From positions 124,001-188,000 of the forward strand of contig NZ_SRSO01000008.1 in assembly GCF_004791695.1 (NCBI RefSeq): DNA of 64,000 nucleotides, given 5' to 3'. Source of the stretch: Flavivirga rizhaonensis (GTDB lineage Bacteria; Bacteroidota; Bacteroidia; Flavobacteriales; Flavobacteriaceae). The notes under the pieces were generated by a model, which was not told where the DNA came from, did not search any database, and saw only the letters and a list, made by a program, of their open reading frames with translations. The translations under genes were made by a program, and so were the position numbers. Within the stretch, counting starts at the first letter, position 1. Every line of letters begins with the position of its first letter. Below are positions 53,817 to 63,335 of this stretch, piece after piece.

Positions 53817-54308
53817 GTCTTCCGTGTAATTAATACTATCTCCAACAGAAAGCCCCCAAGTATCAATTAAACCAGCATTAATTTCCAATACATATTTTGC
53901 AGGGAAATTAGATGGTAAAGAGCTTTCATCAAATGGTTTAGCATTTTTCTGAAAGCTTACTATACTTTTATTTTCATTGATGTAAATTAAGTCTAAAGGT
54001 ATTTTGGTATTCTTCATATAAAAGAAACGTTTTTTTACGTCTTCAAATACAAATAACATACCCTGTTTTGTGTCCATAGAATTTCTATACATTAGTCCGG
54101 TTTGAACATCAAAATCTGTGTCAGCTATTTCGATATCTAACGTTATTTTTGTAGAGTCAATGGACTTAAAAATAGAGAGCTCACCTTCTTTCTTAAAAGT
54201 AACTTCAGTCTGTTTTATGGTCTTTTTGTTTTCTTTACAAGCCGAAAGATTTAAAAGTAAACCAGTAGACGTTATAAAAATTAATAAAGAGAAACGTTTA
54301 GGTAACAT
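53814..54308 (-). CDS. DUF192 lipoprotein
   Basis: 164 residues from the ATG at 54308: a lipoprotein signal (LLIFITSTGLLLNLSAC) then a DUF192 domain with TGLMYRNSMDTKQGMLFVFEDV and YVLEINAGLIDTWGL. Function of DUF192 is unknown. The gene begins right after lgt with no spacer, and its final codons (ThrGluAsp-stop) lie in the simple repeat at 53706-53816. Confidence 0.88.
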   Translation of the reverse strand: MLPKRFSLLIFITSTGLLLNLSACKENKKTIKQTEVTFKKEGELSIFKSIDSTKITLDIEIADTDFDVQTGLMYRNSMDTKQGMLFVFEDVKKRFFYMKNTKIPLDLIYINENKSIVSFQKNAKPFDESSLPSNFPAKYVLEINAGLIDTWGLSVGDSINYTED

Positions 54309-54309
54309 T

Positions 54310-55239
54310 TTATTTAACAGCCGTTTTTGGTTTATAAGCAAACATAAAATATAAACCAATAATAATGAATGGAATACTAAGCCATTGTCCTGTATTCAAT
54401 CCAGCCCAATTTATATATTCGTCACCCTGAGGTTCTTTTGTAAATTCAACAAAGAAACGAATGGTCCATAATAAGATTAAAAACAATCCAAAAAGAAAAC
54501 CAGTTTGTTCTCTTTTTTTAGTTTTCGAATAGAAATACCATAAAATTAAAAACACAAAAATATAGCAGAAAGATTCATATAACTGTGCTGGGTGCCTGTA
54601 AGGTACTTTTTCTAATAATTCTGCAAATTGAGGATCATCCGTAATAGCATTATATGCTTCTTGAACATCTTTAATCCCTGTAAGTTGTGTAATTTGACTC
54701 TTGTAATATTGATCTTGAATAAAACGAACTCCGAAATTAGATTCGGTAACTTTTCCAATAATTTCGGAATTTATGAAGTTTCCAATTCTAATAAAAATAG
54801 CACCAGAAGCGACAGATATAACAACACGATCTAAAATCCATAATAATGATTTGTAGTTATATTTTTTTCGATACAAATACATACCTATAATTATACCAAT
54901 AGCAGCACCATGACTAGCTAATCCTTGAAAGCCTGTAAATTCAAACCCTCCTTTAAATTTAAACGGTAGAAAAATACTAAAGAAGTCTTGAGATATTAAT
55001 TCTGATTGATAAAATAAAACATGCCCTAAGCGTGCTCCAAGCATAGTAGCTAATACAGTGTAAATAAATAAAGGATCCAGATAATCTAAAGATATTTTTT
55101 CTTTAGTAAAAATACGTTTCATTATATACCAGCCTATTATAAAGGCAATGACCCACATAAGACTGTAGAAGTGTAATTTGAAATTTCCAACAATGTCAAT
55201 TCCAGTTACAGGATTCCAATCAAATTTTAATACATGCAT
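54310..55239 (-). CDS. lgt: Prolipoprotein diacylglyceryl transferase
   Basis: Inner-membrane enzyme adding diacylglycerol to the lipobox Cys of prelipoproteins. 309 residues, about seven helices. The phospholipid-binding motif is RIGNFINSEIIG near residue 150, and the HPAQLYESF block is also conserved. Start chosen at the first Met of the ORF (MHVLKFDW). It lies in an operon with two lipoprotein prolyl isomerases and DUF192, which are its likely clients. Confidence 0.94.
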   Translation of the reverse strand: MHVLKFDWNPVTGIDIVGNFKLHFYSLMWVIAFIIGWYIMKRIFTKEKISLDYLDPLFIYTVLATMLGARLGHVLFYQSELISQDFFSIFLPFKFKGGFEFTGFQGLASHGAAIGIIIGMYLYRKKYNYKSLLWILDRVVISVASGAIFIRIGNFINSEIIGKVTESNFGVRFIQDQYYKSQITQLTGIKDVQEAYNAITDDPQFAELLEKVPYRHPAQLYESFCYIFVFLILWYFYSKTKKREQTGFLFGLFLILLWTIRFFVEFTKEPQGDEYINWAGLNTGQWLSIPFIIIGLYFMFAYKPKTAVK

Positions 55240-55251
55240 ATGTTTTGTTTT

Positions 55252-56379
55252 TTACTTTAAAAGTTTTATGATTTCGACTTCGAAAATGACATTAGATTTT
55301 GCAGGAATCCCTCTAGTTCCAGCTTCTCCATAAGCTAAGTGATATGGAATAAATAGTGTTGCCTTATCTCCAACGCTTAATTGTTGTAGGCCTTCTTTAA
55401 AGCCAGGAATCATACTGTCATCAGGACCAATACCTGCGGTAATTGGTTGGTATTGGTTTGCAGCTTTGCGTTTTTCATTTACGACATCAAGCGCTTCAGC
55501 AATTTCTAGTTTACTAGTTTGAAGTAGTTTTCCGTTTTCAAAATATACTGCGTAATGCGTAAGCACTTCAGCATTTTGCGATAATTTCTCTCCAGTACCT
55601 TTTTCTGTAACAATATATCTTAAACCAGAAGGTAATGTAATAGCTTTGGTTTTTTGCGTATCAAATTTTTCTTTAGAAGCTTTTATAATAGCTTCTTTTT
55701 TTGCTTTCTTTTCTTTTTCTTTACGCTCAGCTTCAGCAAAATGATTGTTAAATGTTTTAGGAGCATCAAAGGATTTAGCTTCTTTTCCTTTTCTAATAAT
55801 GTTTAGCTCTTTAATAACAACATCTTCTATTGGTCTGTCGCCAGATCCAGTTTTTACATTAGAAATACTATCTTGAATGTCTATTCCAAGAACCAATTCT
55901 CCAAAAATATTATATCCATTATCTAAATGAGGTTTTGGAATCTCTGTAATAAAAAATTGACTTCCATTTGTATTACGTCCAGAGTTTGCCATAGATAGAA
56001 TACCAGGCTTATCATGTTTCAAATCCGGATGGAACTCATCTGTAAATTTATAACCAGGACTTCCTCCTCCAGTACCTGTAGGATCACCTCCTTGAATCAT
56101 GAATTGATCAATAACACGATGGAAAATAAGTCCGTTATAGAATTTTTTCCCTTTATAGATGCTGTCTACCATAGTATTAGTACCCTCTGCTAATGATACA
56201 AAGTTAGCAACAGTTATAGGTGCTTTTTTATGTTCCAATTTAGCAACCATAATACCTTCTGTAGTAATAAATTCTGCATATAATCCATCTTCAAGATCTG
56301 GATATTGTGCTTTACATGAAGCTAAAATTATTAAAGATGTAATAGATAAAACTTTGATAGATTTTTTTAAGAAATTCAT
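55252..56379 (-). CDS. Peptidylprolyl isomerase, cyclophilin-FKBP fusion, lipoprotein
   Basis: 375 residues with a lipoprotein signal ([11 protein letters not shown]). A cyclophilin domain at about 30-200 ([33 protein letters not shown]) and an FKBP domain at about 240-375 ([36 protein letters not shown]) are joined by a charged helix. Cyclophilin-FKBP fusions of this order are known as dual-family immunophilins. It would fold periplasmic proteins. It follows gldI by 2 bp. Confidence 0.93.
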   Translation of the reverse strand: MNFLKKSIKVLSITSLIILASCKAQYPDLEDGLYAEFITTEGIMVAKLEHKKAPITVANFVSLAEGTNTMVDSIYKGKKFYNGLIFHRVIDQFMIQGGDPTGTGGGSPGYKFTDEFHPDLKHDKPGILSMANSGRNTNGSQFFITEIPKPHLDNGYNIFGELVLGIDIQDSISNVKTGSGDRPIEDVVIKELNIIRKGKEAKSFDAPKTFNNHFAEAERKEKEKKAKKEAIIKASKEKFDTQKTKAITLPSGLRYIVTEKGTGEKLSQNAEVLTHYAVYFENGKLLQTSKLEIAEALDVVNEKRKAANQYQPITAGIGPDDSMIPGFKEGLQQLSVGDKATLFIPYHLAYGEAGTRGIPAKSNVIFEVEIIKLLK

Positions 56380-56381
56380 TA

Positions 56382-56924
56382 TTAATTAGTTTGATTTTGG
56401 GTAATTGAGTTTATTGTAACTTCACAAATTATGGGCGTGTTACTTCCTATTTTATTTTCATCGCCATAATAACCGTATGCTTTTTGTGAAGGGAATATAA
56501 AGGTAGCAGTTTCACCAGTTTTCATTAGTTTTAAACCTTCACGTAACCCTGTAAATAATTCTTCTTTATCCATAGCATAGGTTTGCGTTTTAATATCTTC
56601 TTTCGAATATATTAAGCTGCCATTTAAGGCTTTTACGTTATAATTATAGTTTATAATATCTCCAAAAAGAGGTGTCTTTAAAGTGTCTATTTCTGTTTTA
56701 TTATTGTAATAATACCAAAAACCACTCTCAGAGGCTATATAATTATTGCCTTGCTCTTGCATAATTTTTTCTATAGAAATTTGTTCGTGAGCAAAGAGCC
56801 TTTTATTACGCTCAACTGAGGCATCTATGAATGAACCCGTTTTTACAGAAACGGGACGCCTTGCTTCGGGTGTTTTGCAATTTAATGCCAGTAAGACTAA
56901 TACTAATGTTAGTAGTTTATTCAT
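56382..56924 (-). CDS. gldI: Gliding motility-associated FKBP-type prolyl isomerase GldI
   Basis: 180 residues: lipoprotein signal ([16 protein letters not shown], Cys16), an N-terminal helical region with [20 protein letters not shown], then an FKBP domain ([42 protein letters not shown]). GldI is needed for flavobacterial gliding. It overlaps nrnA by 8 bp and is followed by the cyclophilin-FKBP gene. Confidence 0.9.
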   Translation of the reverse strand: MNKLLTLVLVLLALNCKTPEARRPVSVKTGSFIDASVERNKRLFAHEQISIEKIMQEQGNNYIASESGFWYYYNNKTEIDTLKTPLFGDIINYNYNVKALNGSLIYSKEDIKTQTYAMDKEELFTGLREGLKLMKTGETATFIFPSQKAYGYYGDENKIGSNTPIICEVTINSITQNQTN

Positions 56925-57936
56925 TATTTAGGGCTTTATTATAACTAGGCAATATACTAATAAATTTAGCAACTGTATCCTCCATTGATAAATGGCTTTT
57001 TCCTCCTGCTGCGTTGGTATGACCTCCACCTCCAAAATGTGCTCTTGATAATTCGTTAACAGAGAAGTTACCTTTTGAGCGTAATGATATTTTTATAATG
57101 CCTTCTTGTTTATCTTCAATAAAAATAGCGGCAAGCACAGTGTCTTTTAAAGATAAAGCATAATTTACAACGCCTTCTGTGTCTCCTTTTTTGTAATCGT
57201 ATTTATATAATTCTTCCTGTGAAAGGGTTATGTAAGCTGTTTTTGATTCAGGAATAATTTTTAAATTGCTTAATGCGCATCCTAAGAGCTGCAACCGTTC
57301 ATAACTATTAGTGTCGTAAACGTTATTATGAATTTCAGTATTATTAGCTCCTTTTTCAATAAGCTGGGCTACAATCTGGTGTGTTTTACTGGTTGTAGAT
57401 AAAAATCTGAATGATCCAGTATCGGTCATTATACCAACATACAGGCAAGTTGAAATATTAGCATCAATTAAGTCTGTATCACCTAACATATCAATAAAAT
57501 GATATACCATTTCGCAGGTAGAACTCATAGTAACATCGCTAAACATATACGTAGCATAATTATCTGGTGCTTGGTGATGATCAATCATAATTTTTAAAGC
57601 ACTGCTATTAGCTAAAACAGTTTCCATACTACCAGTTCTATGAAGAGCATTAAAATCTAAGGTAAATATGATATCTGCGGCTTCAATTAGTGCATCACAT
57701 TCTTTAGTTTGGGAATCGTGCTTTAAAATTGTGTCATTACCTGGAATCCATTTTAAGAAAGTAGGATAGTCATTAGGAACTAAAACATTTACTTGATGAT
57801 TACCTTTTATAAGGTAGTGATATAACCCAAGTGTTGAACCAATAGCATCTCCATCTGGATTTTTATGCGGTACAATTACAATCTTTTTTGCAGTAGATAA
57901 TAATTGTTTTATACTAGTAATATCTTGTCTGTACAT
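56917..57936 (-). CDS. nrnA: NrnA-type DHH phosphoesterase (oligoribonuclease/pAp phosphatase)
   Basis: 339 residues. DHH domain: VPHKNPDGDAIGSTLG, FTLDFNAL and DHHQAPDNYA near residue 115; DHHA1 domain with GGGGHTNAAGG near 310. It degrades short oligoribonucleotides and pAp. It heads the operon with gldI, so RNA turnover and gliding genes share a promoter in this lineage. Confidence 0.93.
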   Translation of the reverse strand: MYRQDITSIKQLLSTAKKIVIVPHKNPDGDAIGSTLGLYHYLIKGNHQVNVLVPNDYPTFLKWIPGNDTILKHDSQTKECDALIEAADIIFTLDFNALHRTGSMETVLANSSALKIMIDHHQAPDNYATYMFSDVTMSSTCEMVYHFIDMLGDTDLIDANISTCLYVGIMTDTGSFRFLSTTSKTHQIVAQLIEKGANNTEIHNNVYDTNSYERLQLLGCALSNLKIIPESKTAYITLSQEELYKYDYKKGDTEGVVNYALSLKDTVLAAIFIEDKQEGIIKISLRSKGNFSVNELSRAHFGGGGHTNAAGGKSHLSMEDTVAKFISILPSYNKALNNE

Positions 57937-57973
57937 AGTTGACGAAGATACAACTTTTTAAAATTTGATAAAC

Positions 57974-58003
57974 TTGTTTTTAATTAGAAATACATTACTT
58001 TTG
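57974..58003 (+). promoter_or_regulatory. ndk promoter TTG-N19-TACTTTTG
   Basis: Best-spaced promoter in the window: TTG at 57974-57976, then 19 bp, then TACTTTTG at 57996-58003, about 20 bp before the ATG. Confidence 0.7.
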
Positions 58004-58024
58004 CAGCAAAATTAAAACAATAAG

Positions 58025-58444
58025 ATGGCAACAAATAGAACATTTACAATGCTTAAGCCAGATGCTGTTGAGAAAGGACACATTGGCGCAATATTAGAAA
58101 AAATTTCAGCTTCAGGATTTAGGATCGTAGCAATGAAATTAACACAAATGACAAAAGCTGATGCTGAAGCGTTTTATGCAATACATAACGAACGTCCATT
58201 TTTTGGAGAATTAGTTGAATATATGACACGTGGTCCTATTGTTGCGGCTATTTTAGAAAAAGACAATGCTGTTGATGATTTTAGAACATTAATAGGGGCT
58301 ACTAACCCTGCTGATGCTGCTGAAGGAACAATTCGTAAGTTATATGCAACTTCTATTGGAGAAAATGCAGTACACGGTAGTGATAGTGATGATAATGCGG
58401 CTATAGAAGGTGCTTTCCATTTTTCTGGTAGAGAGATGTTTTAG
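58025..58444 (+). CDS. ndk: Nucleoside-diphosphate kinase
   Basis: 139 residues. Phospho-His lies in NAVHGSDS near residue 118; LKPDAVEKG at the N-terminus and RPFFGELV in the middle are conserved. It exchanges gamma-phosphates among NTPs. Single gene with its own promoter and terminator. Confidence 0.97.
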   Translation: MATNRTFTMLKPDAVEKGHIGAILEKISASGFRIVAMKLTQMTKADAEAFYAIHNERPFFGELVEYMTRGPIVAAILEKDNAVDDFRTLIGATNPADAAEGTIRKLYATSIGENAVHGSDSDDNAAIEGAFHFSGREMF

Positions 58445-58466
58445 TCATTAAAAATTATAAATAGAG

Positions 58467-58493
58467 AAAACCTACAACTTAGTTGTGGGTTTT
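58467..58493 (+). terminator. ndk terminator
   Basis: AAAACCTACAA and TTGTGGGTTTT stem with one mismatch, then TTGTTGTTTT. Confidence 0.7.
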
Positions 58494-58714
58494 GTTGTTT
58501 TAGAAATAAATTGTGATTATTTATTACCAAATTTATTTTTTTAAGCTTCTTCAATACCCCCTTATTTTTAACCACCATTCTAATAACTTTTCCTATACCG
58601 CGCTCTGAATGAACAAAATATATCATTTTTAAGACCTTTAGTTTAACGTCAGTTCGATATATTATAAATTGATAATCAAATACTTAAAAGGTTTTAAAGA
58701 AGAAATAATGTCAA

Positions 58715-58795
58715 GGACGAGGAACGAGGAAGAATCTCATCATAATGAGATATCTCGTCACTCATGCTTCGCTCCGTCGACATGACAAACAGCTG
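58715..58795. repeat. Decayed flavobacterial intergenic repeat
   Basis: GAAGAATCTC...ATGAGATATCTCGTCACTCATGCTTCGCTCCGTCGACATGACA resembles the family of which copies lie at 33290-33400 and inside 50009-50139. Confidence 0.45.
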
Positions 58796-58902
58796 TATTT
58801 CATTGGATTATATAAGATGTTTTTAATAAAGTTTACGTCGAACTCAGGTTTAGTTTAAAAAAGTACTTTCTGTGAATTAAAATAAAATTAGCTCCATAAA
58901 AA

Positions 58903-58930
58903 AAAGCCTATCAAATAAATGATAGACTTT
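58903..58930 (-). terminator. Hairpin after csp copy 1
   Basis: Imperfect AAAGCCTATCA/TGATAGACTTT stem, related to the one after copy 2. Confidence 0.6.
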
Positions 58931-58956
58931 TAATTGTAATTGTTAAAGTATATGTA

Positions 58957-59148
58957 TTAGATTACTTTTACGTTTACGGCGTTTAATCCTTTTTTGCCTT
59001 CTTGTAGATCGAATTCTACAGCATCACCTTCACGAATTTCATCGACAAGTCCTGAAATGTGTACAAAATGTTCTTTGTTGTTGTCGTCTTCAGTGATAAA
59101 TCCAAAACCTTTAGAATCATTGAAAAATTTTACGGTACCTTTACTCAT
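58957..59148 (-). CDS. Cold shock protein, copy 1
   Basis: 63-residue OB-fold RNA chaperone. RNP1 GFGFITEDD and RNP2 HFVHISGL are clear. Differs from copy 2 at three residues (Thr19/Val, Val35/Ile, Lys52/Arg). It lies 319 bp from copy 2, with highly similar downstream flanks, so it is a recent duplication. Name cspA-like is not specific enough for a symbol. Confidence 0.95.
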   Translation of the reverse strand: MSKGTVKFFNDSKGFGFITEDDNNKEHFVHISGLVDEIREGDAVEFDLQEGKKGLNAVNVKVI

Positions 59149-59220
59149 TGTTTAAACTATTAAATTAATATAATTTTGTAAAGGTAGTTCAAACTAATTT
59201 ATTAATAGCTAAAAACAAAA

Positions 59221-59249
59221 AAAGTCTATCAAATTGATTGATAGACTTT
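59221..59249 (-). terminator. Hairpin after csp copy 2
   Basis: AAAGTCTATCAA and TTGATAGACTTT perfect 12-bp arms around ATTGA. Confidence 0.7.
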
Positions 59250-59275
59250 TAATTGTAATTGTTAAAGTATATGTA

Positions 59276-59467
59276 TTAGATTACTTTTACGTTTACGGCG
59301 TTTAATCCTTTTCTACCTTCTTGTAGATCGAATTCTACTGCATCACCTTCACGAATTTCATCGATAAGTCCTGAAATGTGTACAAAATGTTCTTTGTTGT
59401 TGTCGTCTTCAACGATGAATCCAAAACCTTTAGAATCATTGAAAAATTTTACGGTACCTTTACTCAT
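59276..59467 (-). CDS. Cold shock protein, copy 2
   Basis: 63 residues, 60 identical to copy 1. RNP1 GFGFIVEDD and RNP2 HFVHISGL. A -7 box TATATTTG lies at 59495-59502 about 28 bp upstream. Copies could respond to different promoters: copy 1 only has a weaker TACCTTTA box in its upstream region. Confidence 0.95.
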   Translation of the reverse strand: MSKGTVKFFNDSKGFGFIVEDDNNKEHFVHISGLIDEIREGDAVEFDLQEGRKGLNAVNVKVI

Positions 59468-59494
59468 TGTATTTGTTATATAAAAATTAAGTCA

Positions 59495-59502
59495 CAAATA
59501 TA
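59495..59502 (-). promoter_or_regulatory. -7 box TATATTTG of csp copy 2
   Basis: Exact consensus on the minus strand; short leader typical of cold-shock genes in this phylum cannot be tested here. Confidence 0.5.
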
Positions 59503-59564
59503 ATATAAATAATAATAGCTTTTTGGTTTTGTATAAAATTTTTGTATAAAGTTCGTTTTTGTAA

Positions 59565-59861
59565 TTAACGGAGTACCAGTTTCTTAATGATTTCTTTTCC
59601 TAGCTCTTCGTTAAGCATGTTAATTATTTTTTGTTTGCCATAACTTAATTCTTCCCTAAGAACACTAGAGGTTAGTTGTACATAAAGCGTGTTACGCTCT
59701 AAGTTTACAGATGCTGTATAATTATTTACGCCATTGCCCATAAGGTTTGCCCAGGCATCTGCTACATTAACTTTGTTTAAACCTTTTTCTAGTTTATTGG
59801 TTTCCACAAATTCTTTTAAAGCATCACTTATGCTGATATGTTCGTTGTTGCGTTTTGCCAT
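59565..59861 (-). CDS. DUF721 domain protein
   Basis: 98 residues with the DUF721 (DciA-like) signature: helical N-terminus and VADAWANLMGNGVNNYT, then the beta strand VNLERNTLYVQLTSSVLREELSYGK. DciA relatives help load the replicative helicase; this short form is only family-level. It lies near recF, which is common for replication genes. Confidence 0.88.
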   Translation of the reverse strand: MAKRNNEHISISDALKEFVETNKLEKGLNKVNVADAWANLMGNGVNNYTASVNLERNTLYVQLTSSVLREELSYGKQKIINMLNEELGKEIIKKLVLR

Positions 59862-59894
59862 TAGATTTTGTCTTTTTTTTGAGTTATTTGAAAT

Positions 59895-60575
59895 TTAAAT
59901 ACTAAAGTCAAACAATCTTTTTACATGTTTTTCTTTTTGATACCAATCATTATATACTAATTCAAGGTTTTTCACTTTGAAACTACCAAAATCATAATTT
60001 CTAAAGTGTTCAATTGATTTTAAAAATTCAGATTTTTGATTTAATTTTTTACTAAAACGACATACTGTTGAGTGAGCCGTTTGTATTGAGTAGCGTTTGT
60101 CAATACTTTGTTCTAAGGTAGTGTTTTTAAAGTTTTCTCTTAAATTATTTCGTATGATATTTAACGAGTTGTTATTCATAAAACCTTGAACCATTAAACA
60201 TGATGGTGAAGCAGTAATTCCTTTAAAACTAATTTCAAGATCAATATTACAATTTAAACTTTGGTTGATTAGTTTTATATATTCTGATAGGTTTATGTCT
60301 TTTAATTGAAAACCATCGTAGCATGATATTATGGACATAACTGTAATATGAATATCTGAATTTTTATAGTAATATTGATTGGGTTCTATTACTTTGATTT
60401 TGTTAAGAAACTCTTGAATTTTATTTTTAACTTCTATTGACGGTCTAATTATTAATGTTATTCCGAACCTTTTATCAAGAGGAGAATCAATTAAATGGTC
60501 AATCTGATAGTCATCATTAGAAATTTTTTGAATAGATTCTGTGTAAAGGGCATTATAATGATCTTTAAGATTCAT
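59895..60575 (-). CDS. 2H phosphoesterase-like protein
   Basis: 226 residues. Two H-x-[ST]-V motifs are visible: DIHITVMS near residue 78 and TAHSTVCRF near 170, the arrangement of the LigT/2'-5' RNA ligase (2H) superfamily. So a cyclic phosphodiesterase or RNA end-processing role is likely; no exact substrate. It lies between recF (20 bp upstream) and DUF721, so probably in one transcript. Confidence 0.75.
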   Translation of the reverse strand: MNLKDHYNALYTESIQKISNDDYQIDHLIDSPLDKRFGITLIIRPSIEVKNKIQEFLNKIKVIEPNQYYYKNSDIHITVMSIISCYDGFQLKDINLSEYIKLINQSLNCNIDLEISFKGITASPSCLMVQGFMNNNSLNIIRNNLRENFKNTTLEQSIDKRYSIQTAHSTVCRFSKKLNQKSEFLKSIEHFRNYDFGSFKVKNLELVYNDWYQKEKHVKRLFDFSI

Positions 60576-60594
60576 TGAAAATATATCTTAAAAT

Positions 60595-61674
60595 TTACAG
60601 CTTGAAAATTTCATAAGATTGATGCACTTGTTTTACAGCTGCTTCTGTACGCTCAGCATGAGTGTCGCTTATAAACAATTGTCCAAAATTTTCATCATCC
60701 ACTAATTTAATAATTTGAGCCACACGTTGTTCATCTAATTTATCAAAAATATCATCTAATAATAAAATAGGATTTACACCACTTTGCGCTTTAATAAAAT
60801 CGAACTGTGCTAATTTTAAAGCGATTAAAAATGATTTTTGTTGCCCTTGACTTCCAAATTTTTTGATGGGATGCCCTTCTATATTAAAGTGTAAGTCATC
60901 TTTATGAATGCCAACACTGGTATATTGTAATGCCTTGTCTTTATTAATTATATTTTTTAAAAGGGTGTTTAAATCAGCTTCAAATAAATCACTATGATAT
61001 TTTAAATCAACTATTTCATTACCATTGCTTATGGCTTCGTAACGCGATTTAAAGATGGGAATAAATTCCTTTAAAAAGGCGTCTCTTTTTTCAAAAATAA
61101 GCGTGCCAAATTCTGTTAATTGATTGTTGTAAACCTCTAAAGTGTCGTTATTAAAAGTATGGTTTAGTGCAAAGTATTTAAGTAATGCATTGCGTTGGGC
61201 TAGTATTTTATTATAATTAATTAAGTGGTTTAAATAGGTTTTATCACTTTGGGAAATAACACTATCTATAAATTTTCGTCGGGTATCGCTACCTTCTATA
61301 ATTAAATCTCTGTCAGCTGGTGAAATAATCACTAAAGGTAAAAAACCAATGTGTTCGCTAAACTTTTCGTAAGCTTTAGCATTTCGTTTAATCACCTTTT
61401 TTTTGCCTCGCTTAAGGCTAATAATTATTTTTTCGGTTTGGTCGCCTTTTTCGTAATCACCATTGATTACAAAAAAGTCTTCATCGTGCTTTATATTTTG
61501 AGTTGCAACAGGGTTAAAATAGCTTTTCCCAAAAGATAAATGATAAATAGCATCAAGTACATTGGTTTTTCCAATACCATTATTACCAACGATGCAATTT
61601 ATTTTATCATTGAAAGTAAATGATTTACTATCAAAGTTTTTATAATTGAGTAACGAAAGTGATTTTAAAATCAT
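60595..61674 (-). CDS. recF: DNA replication/repair protein RecF
   Basis: SMC-like ATPase that helps load RecA at gaps. 359 residues. Walker [12 protein letters not shown] near residue 32; [10 protein letters not shown]; signature [10 protein letters not shown] near 265 and Walker [13 protein letters not shown] near 300. Length is normal. Confidence 0.95.
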   Translation of the reverse strand: MILKSLSLLNYKNFDSKSFTFNDKINCIVGNNGIGKTNVLDAIYHLSFGKSYFNPVATQNIKHDEDFFVINGDYEKGDQTEKIIISLKRGKKKVIKRNAKAYEKFSEHIGFLPLVIISPADRDLIIEGSDTRRKFIDSVISQSDKTYLNHLINYNKILAQRNALLKYFALNHTFNNDTLEVYNNQLTEFGTLIFEKRDAFLKEFIPIFKSRYEAISNGNEIVDLKYHSDLFEADLNTLLKNIINKDKALQYTSVGIHKDDLHFNIEGHPIKKFGSQGQQKSFLIALKLAQFDFIKAQSGVNPILLLDDIFDKLDEQRVAQIIKLVDDENFGQLFISDTHAERTEAAVKQVHQSYEIFKL

Positions 61675-61779
61675 ATAATAAGCGACTTAAAGGCTATTTA
61701 GTTGCTAAACTCTTTAAAAAGAAGTGCAAATTATTGAAAAATATCAAATAAATACCCTTTTAGTTATGAAGAAAAATTA

Positions 61780-61787
61780 TATTTTTG
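61780..61787 (+). promoter_or_regulatory. -7 box TATTTTTG of the TPR gene
   Basis: Consensus match 26 bp before the ATG at 61814, divergent from recF. Confidence 0.5.
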
Positions 61788-61813
61788 CGGCGCATTAATA
61801 CAGAACTGAATAC

Positions 61814-62584
61814 ATGGCGACTTATAATAAAAGAGGATACAAACCTAAAAATAAAGTAGAGAAAGAGCAAAACATTGAGGCAGACTCTACAACAGCAGAA
61901 GTTTTCAATACACTTGATGAAACTGCTTCGAAAACAGAAGAATTTGTTCAAAAGAATCAGAAATACATTTTTGTAATTATTGGACTTGTTGCAGTAATTG
62001 TATTAGGGTCTTTAGGTTATAAAGAATTTATAGCGAAACCTAAGCAAGAATCAGCAATGAACGATATGTTTCAAGCTCAAAAATATTTTGATCAAGCCGT
62101 TACTGGTGTTGAAAAAGACTCATTGTATAATTTAGCTTTAAACGGTGGTGAAGGAAAATTTGGGATGTTGGATATCATAGAAGAGTACAGTGGTACACCT
62201 TCTGCTAACTTAGCAAGCTATTATGCAGGAACAGCTTATTTAAGATTAAAAGATTATAAAAAAGCAGTAGAGCATTTAGAGAATTTTAAAAGTGATGACG
62301 AAATATTAGCGCCTATAGCTAAAGGAAATATTGGTGATGCTTTTGTCCAGTTAAACCAGTCGGAAGAAGCTTTAGGATATTATGAGCAAGCAGCTGAAAT
62401 GCGTAATAATGAATATACAACACCAATGTATTTGTTTAAAGCTGGAACCATTGCTTTAGATTTAGGAAAAGCGGATAAGGCATTGACTTATTTTAAAAGA
62501 ATTAAAGAGGATTACCCTAATTCAACTGAGGCGTCTAAAGTAGATGTGTTTATAGGTAAAGCTCAAGTATTGGCAGGTAAATAG
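61814..62584 (+). CDS. Membrane-anchored TPR protein (YfgM/BamD-like)
   Basis: 256 residues: a charged cytosolic N-terminus (about 1-48), one membrane helix (YIFVIIGLVAVIVLGSLGY, about 52-70), then TPR repeats (ASYYAGTAYLRLKDYKKAVEHL and DAFVQLNQSEEALGYYEQA among them). Type II topology, TPRs outside. YfgM-type proteins work with the Sec translocon or BamABCDE. It is directly upstream of ribH, with 1 bp gap, so they share a transcript. Confidence 0.85.
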   Translation: MATYNKRGYKPKNKVEKEQNIEADSTTAEVFNTLDETASKTEEFVQKNQKYIFVIIGLVAVIVLGSLGYKEFIAKPKQESAMNDMFQAQKYFDQAVTGVEKDSLYNLALNGGEGKFGMLDIIEEYSGTPSANLASYYAGTAYLRLKDYKKAVEHLENFKSDDEILAPIAKGNIGDAFVQLNQSEEALGYYEQAAEMRNNEYTTPMYLFKAGTIALDLGKADKALTYFKRIKEDYPNSTEASKVDVFIGKAQVLAGK

Positions 62585-62585
62585 T

Positions 62586-63071
62586 ATGGCTACGGTAAAT
62601 AAAAATTTATCCGATTACGATAAAGCAACAATCCCAAACGCGAATAAATTTCGGTTTGGGATTGTTGTTTCTGAGTGGAATGATACTGTGACTGAAGGAC
62701 TCTATGAAGGTGCCTACAATACTTTAGTCGAGAATGGTGCGTCTCCAAATAATATCATTAGATGGGATGTTCCGGGCAGCTTCGAACTTATTTATGGCTG
62801 CAAAAAAATGCAAGAACAAATGGTAAATGCAGTTATTGCTATTGGCAGTGTTATACAAGGAGAAACAAAACATTTTGATTTTGTTTGTGAAGCAGTATCA
62901 CAAGGTATAAAAGACTTAAACGTAACCAGGGAAACGCCTATAATATTCTGTGTCCTTACAGATAATAATATGCAGCAAGCCATAGAACGCTCTGGCGGTA
63001 AACATGGTAATAAAGGTACCGAAGCTGCTATTGCTGCTATTAAAATGGCAGAACTGCGTAAGAATAGCTAG
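62586..63071 (+). CDS. ribH: 6,7-dimethyl-8-ribityllumazine synthase
   Basis: 161 residues. Forms the lumazine precursor of riboflavin. Substrate loop RFGIVVSEWNDTVTEGL, the VPGSFELIYGCKK block with the ribityl binding residues, IGSVIQGETKHFDFV and the C-terminal GTEAAIAAIKMAEL are conserved. Length is normal for icosahedral or pentameric forms. Confidence 0.96.
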   Translation: MATVNKNLSDYDKATIPNANKFRFGIVVSEWNDTVTEGLYEGAYNTLVENGASPNNIIRWDVPGSFELIYGCKKMQEQMVNAVIAIGSVIQGETKHFDFVCEAVSQGIKDLNVTRETPIIFCVLTDNNMQQAIERSGGKHGNKGTEAAIAAIKMAELRKNS

Positions 63072-63129
63072 TTTATATTCGCAGCCACTAGTTTTACAAG
63101 TATCAGTTATTAATTGCGTATAAGATTAA

Positions 63130-63235
63130 GTGAACACGTCACTGCGAGTTTTACTTTATAGTAAAACGTGTCAGTCTGTTTAAATGAAAAGATTGCCACA
63201 GTCTTGCCTCCTTTGCTATGACCTAAATAATTTTA
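63130..63235. repeat. Decayed hairpin repeat after ribH
   Basis: GTCACTGCGAG...GTCAGTCTGTTTAAATG...AGATTGCCACAGTC...TATGACC is an inverted pair like the flavobacterial GTCATTGCGAG...GCAATCT family; no ORF. Confidence 0.45.
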
Positions 63236-63335
63236 TGTGTGATTTATAATGAAGTTTTGTTAACAATTTTTGGCATTTCAACCTCTGTTTTCTGCCTATT
63301 TTTAAGTATTTTTGAATTAAAGATCATTATAGATT

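Larger units (their letters stand above)
58445..58956. other. 512-bp gene-free stretch with a terminator and repeat debris
   Basis: It has the ndk terminator (58467-58493), the repeat debris at 58715-58795 and the end of the csp terminator. The 61-codon minus ORF here has no coding signs and I leave it out. Confidence 0.6.

Noticed and set aside
58441..58626. 61-codon minus-strand ORF after ndk
   Set aside because: It overlaps the ndk terminator and stop, has no recognisable motif, and lies in repeat-rich DNA.
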